Assembly (NCBI GenBank): GCA_902778985.1
Contig: CACYZS010000076.1
Span: forward strand, 1 to 5,870
Source: an uncultured Ruminococcus sp.
Lineage (GTDB): Bacteria > Bacillota > Clostridia > Oscillospirales > CAG-272
Direction: 5' to 3'
DNA length: 5,870 bases
The translations under genes and the position numbers were made by a program. This document shows positions 5,855-5,870 of the stretch, one piece after another (positions within the stretch are counted from its first letter, which is position 1; each line of letters opens with the position of its first letter). Below the pieces are notes generated by a model. The model was not told where the DNA came from and made no database searches. It was given only the letters and a program-made list of their open reading frames with translations.

Positions 5855-5870
5855 GAGAAAAGGGAGAAAA

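Overview
The window is about 60% GC. It has strong SigA-type promoters (a TTGACT-N17-TATAAT box, and TTGCTT-N17-TATACT twice), AAAGGAG ribosome binding sites, short Rho-independent terminators, and Clostridia-like protein families (two-gene ThrE/YjjP-YjjB transporter, Firmicutes-type class I phosphomannose isomerase). This suggests a GC-rich, probably gut-associated, uncultured Bacillota/Clostridia. That placement is inference from style; there is no rRNA or marker gene here.

Layout. Bases 2-2022 (+) carry the end of a sugar operon: an L-rhamnose isomerase (rhaA, N-terminus outside the window) joined by an ATGA overlap to a class I mannose-6-phosphate isomerase (manA type). A 13-bp stem with T-runs (2038-2067) separates it from a convergent minus-strand operon and probably terminates both. 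That operon (4130 to 2078) starts at a near-consensus promoter (4172-4200) and encodes the large and small subunits of a ThrE/YjjP-YjjB exporter, then a divergent RNase III with a dsRNA-binding domain. Both of its junctions are ATGA overlaps.

Bases 4201-4529 contain no credible gene but a dense run of hairpins, probably a degenerate interspersed repeat. Bases 4530-5854 hold two separately transcribed minus-strand genes for small four-helix membrane proteins that are paralogs of each other. Each has its own promoter, leader and terminator.

The most interesting signal is in those two leaders. Both have TTGCTT-N17-TATACT promoter hexamers, and both have a 6-bp stem with a 5-nt loop exactly 4 nt upstream of AGGAG. 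The stems differ by G-C/G-U exchanges that preserve pairing. This looks like a conserved 5' UTR element attached to an uncharacterised membrane-protein family. The divergent RNase III, translationally coupled to a transporter pair, is the second item worth following.
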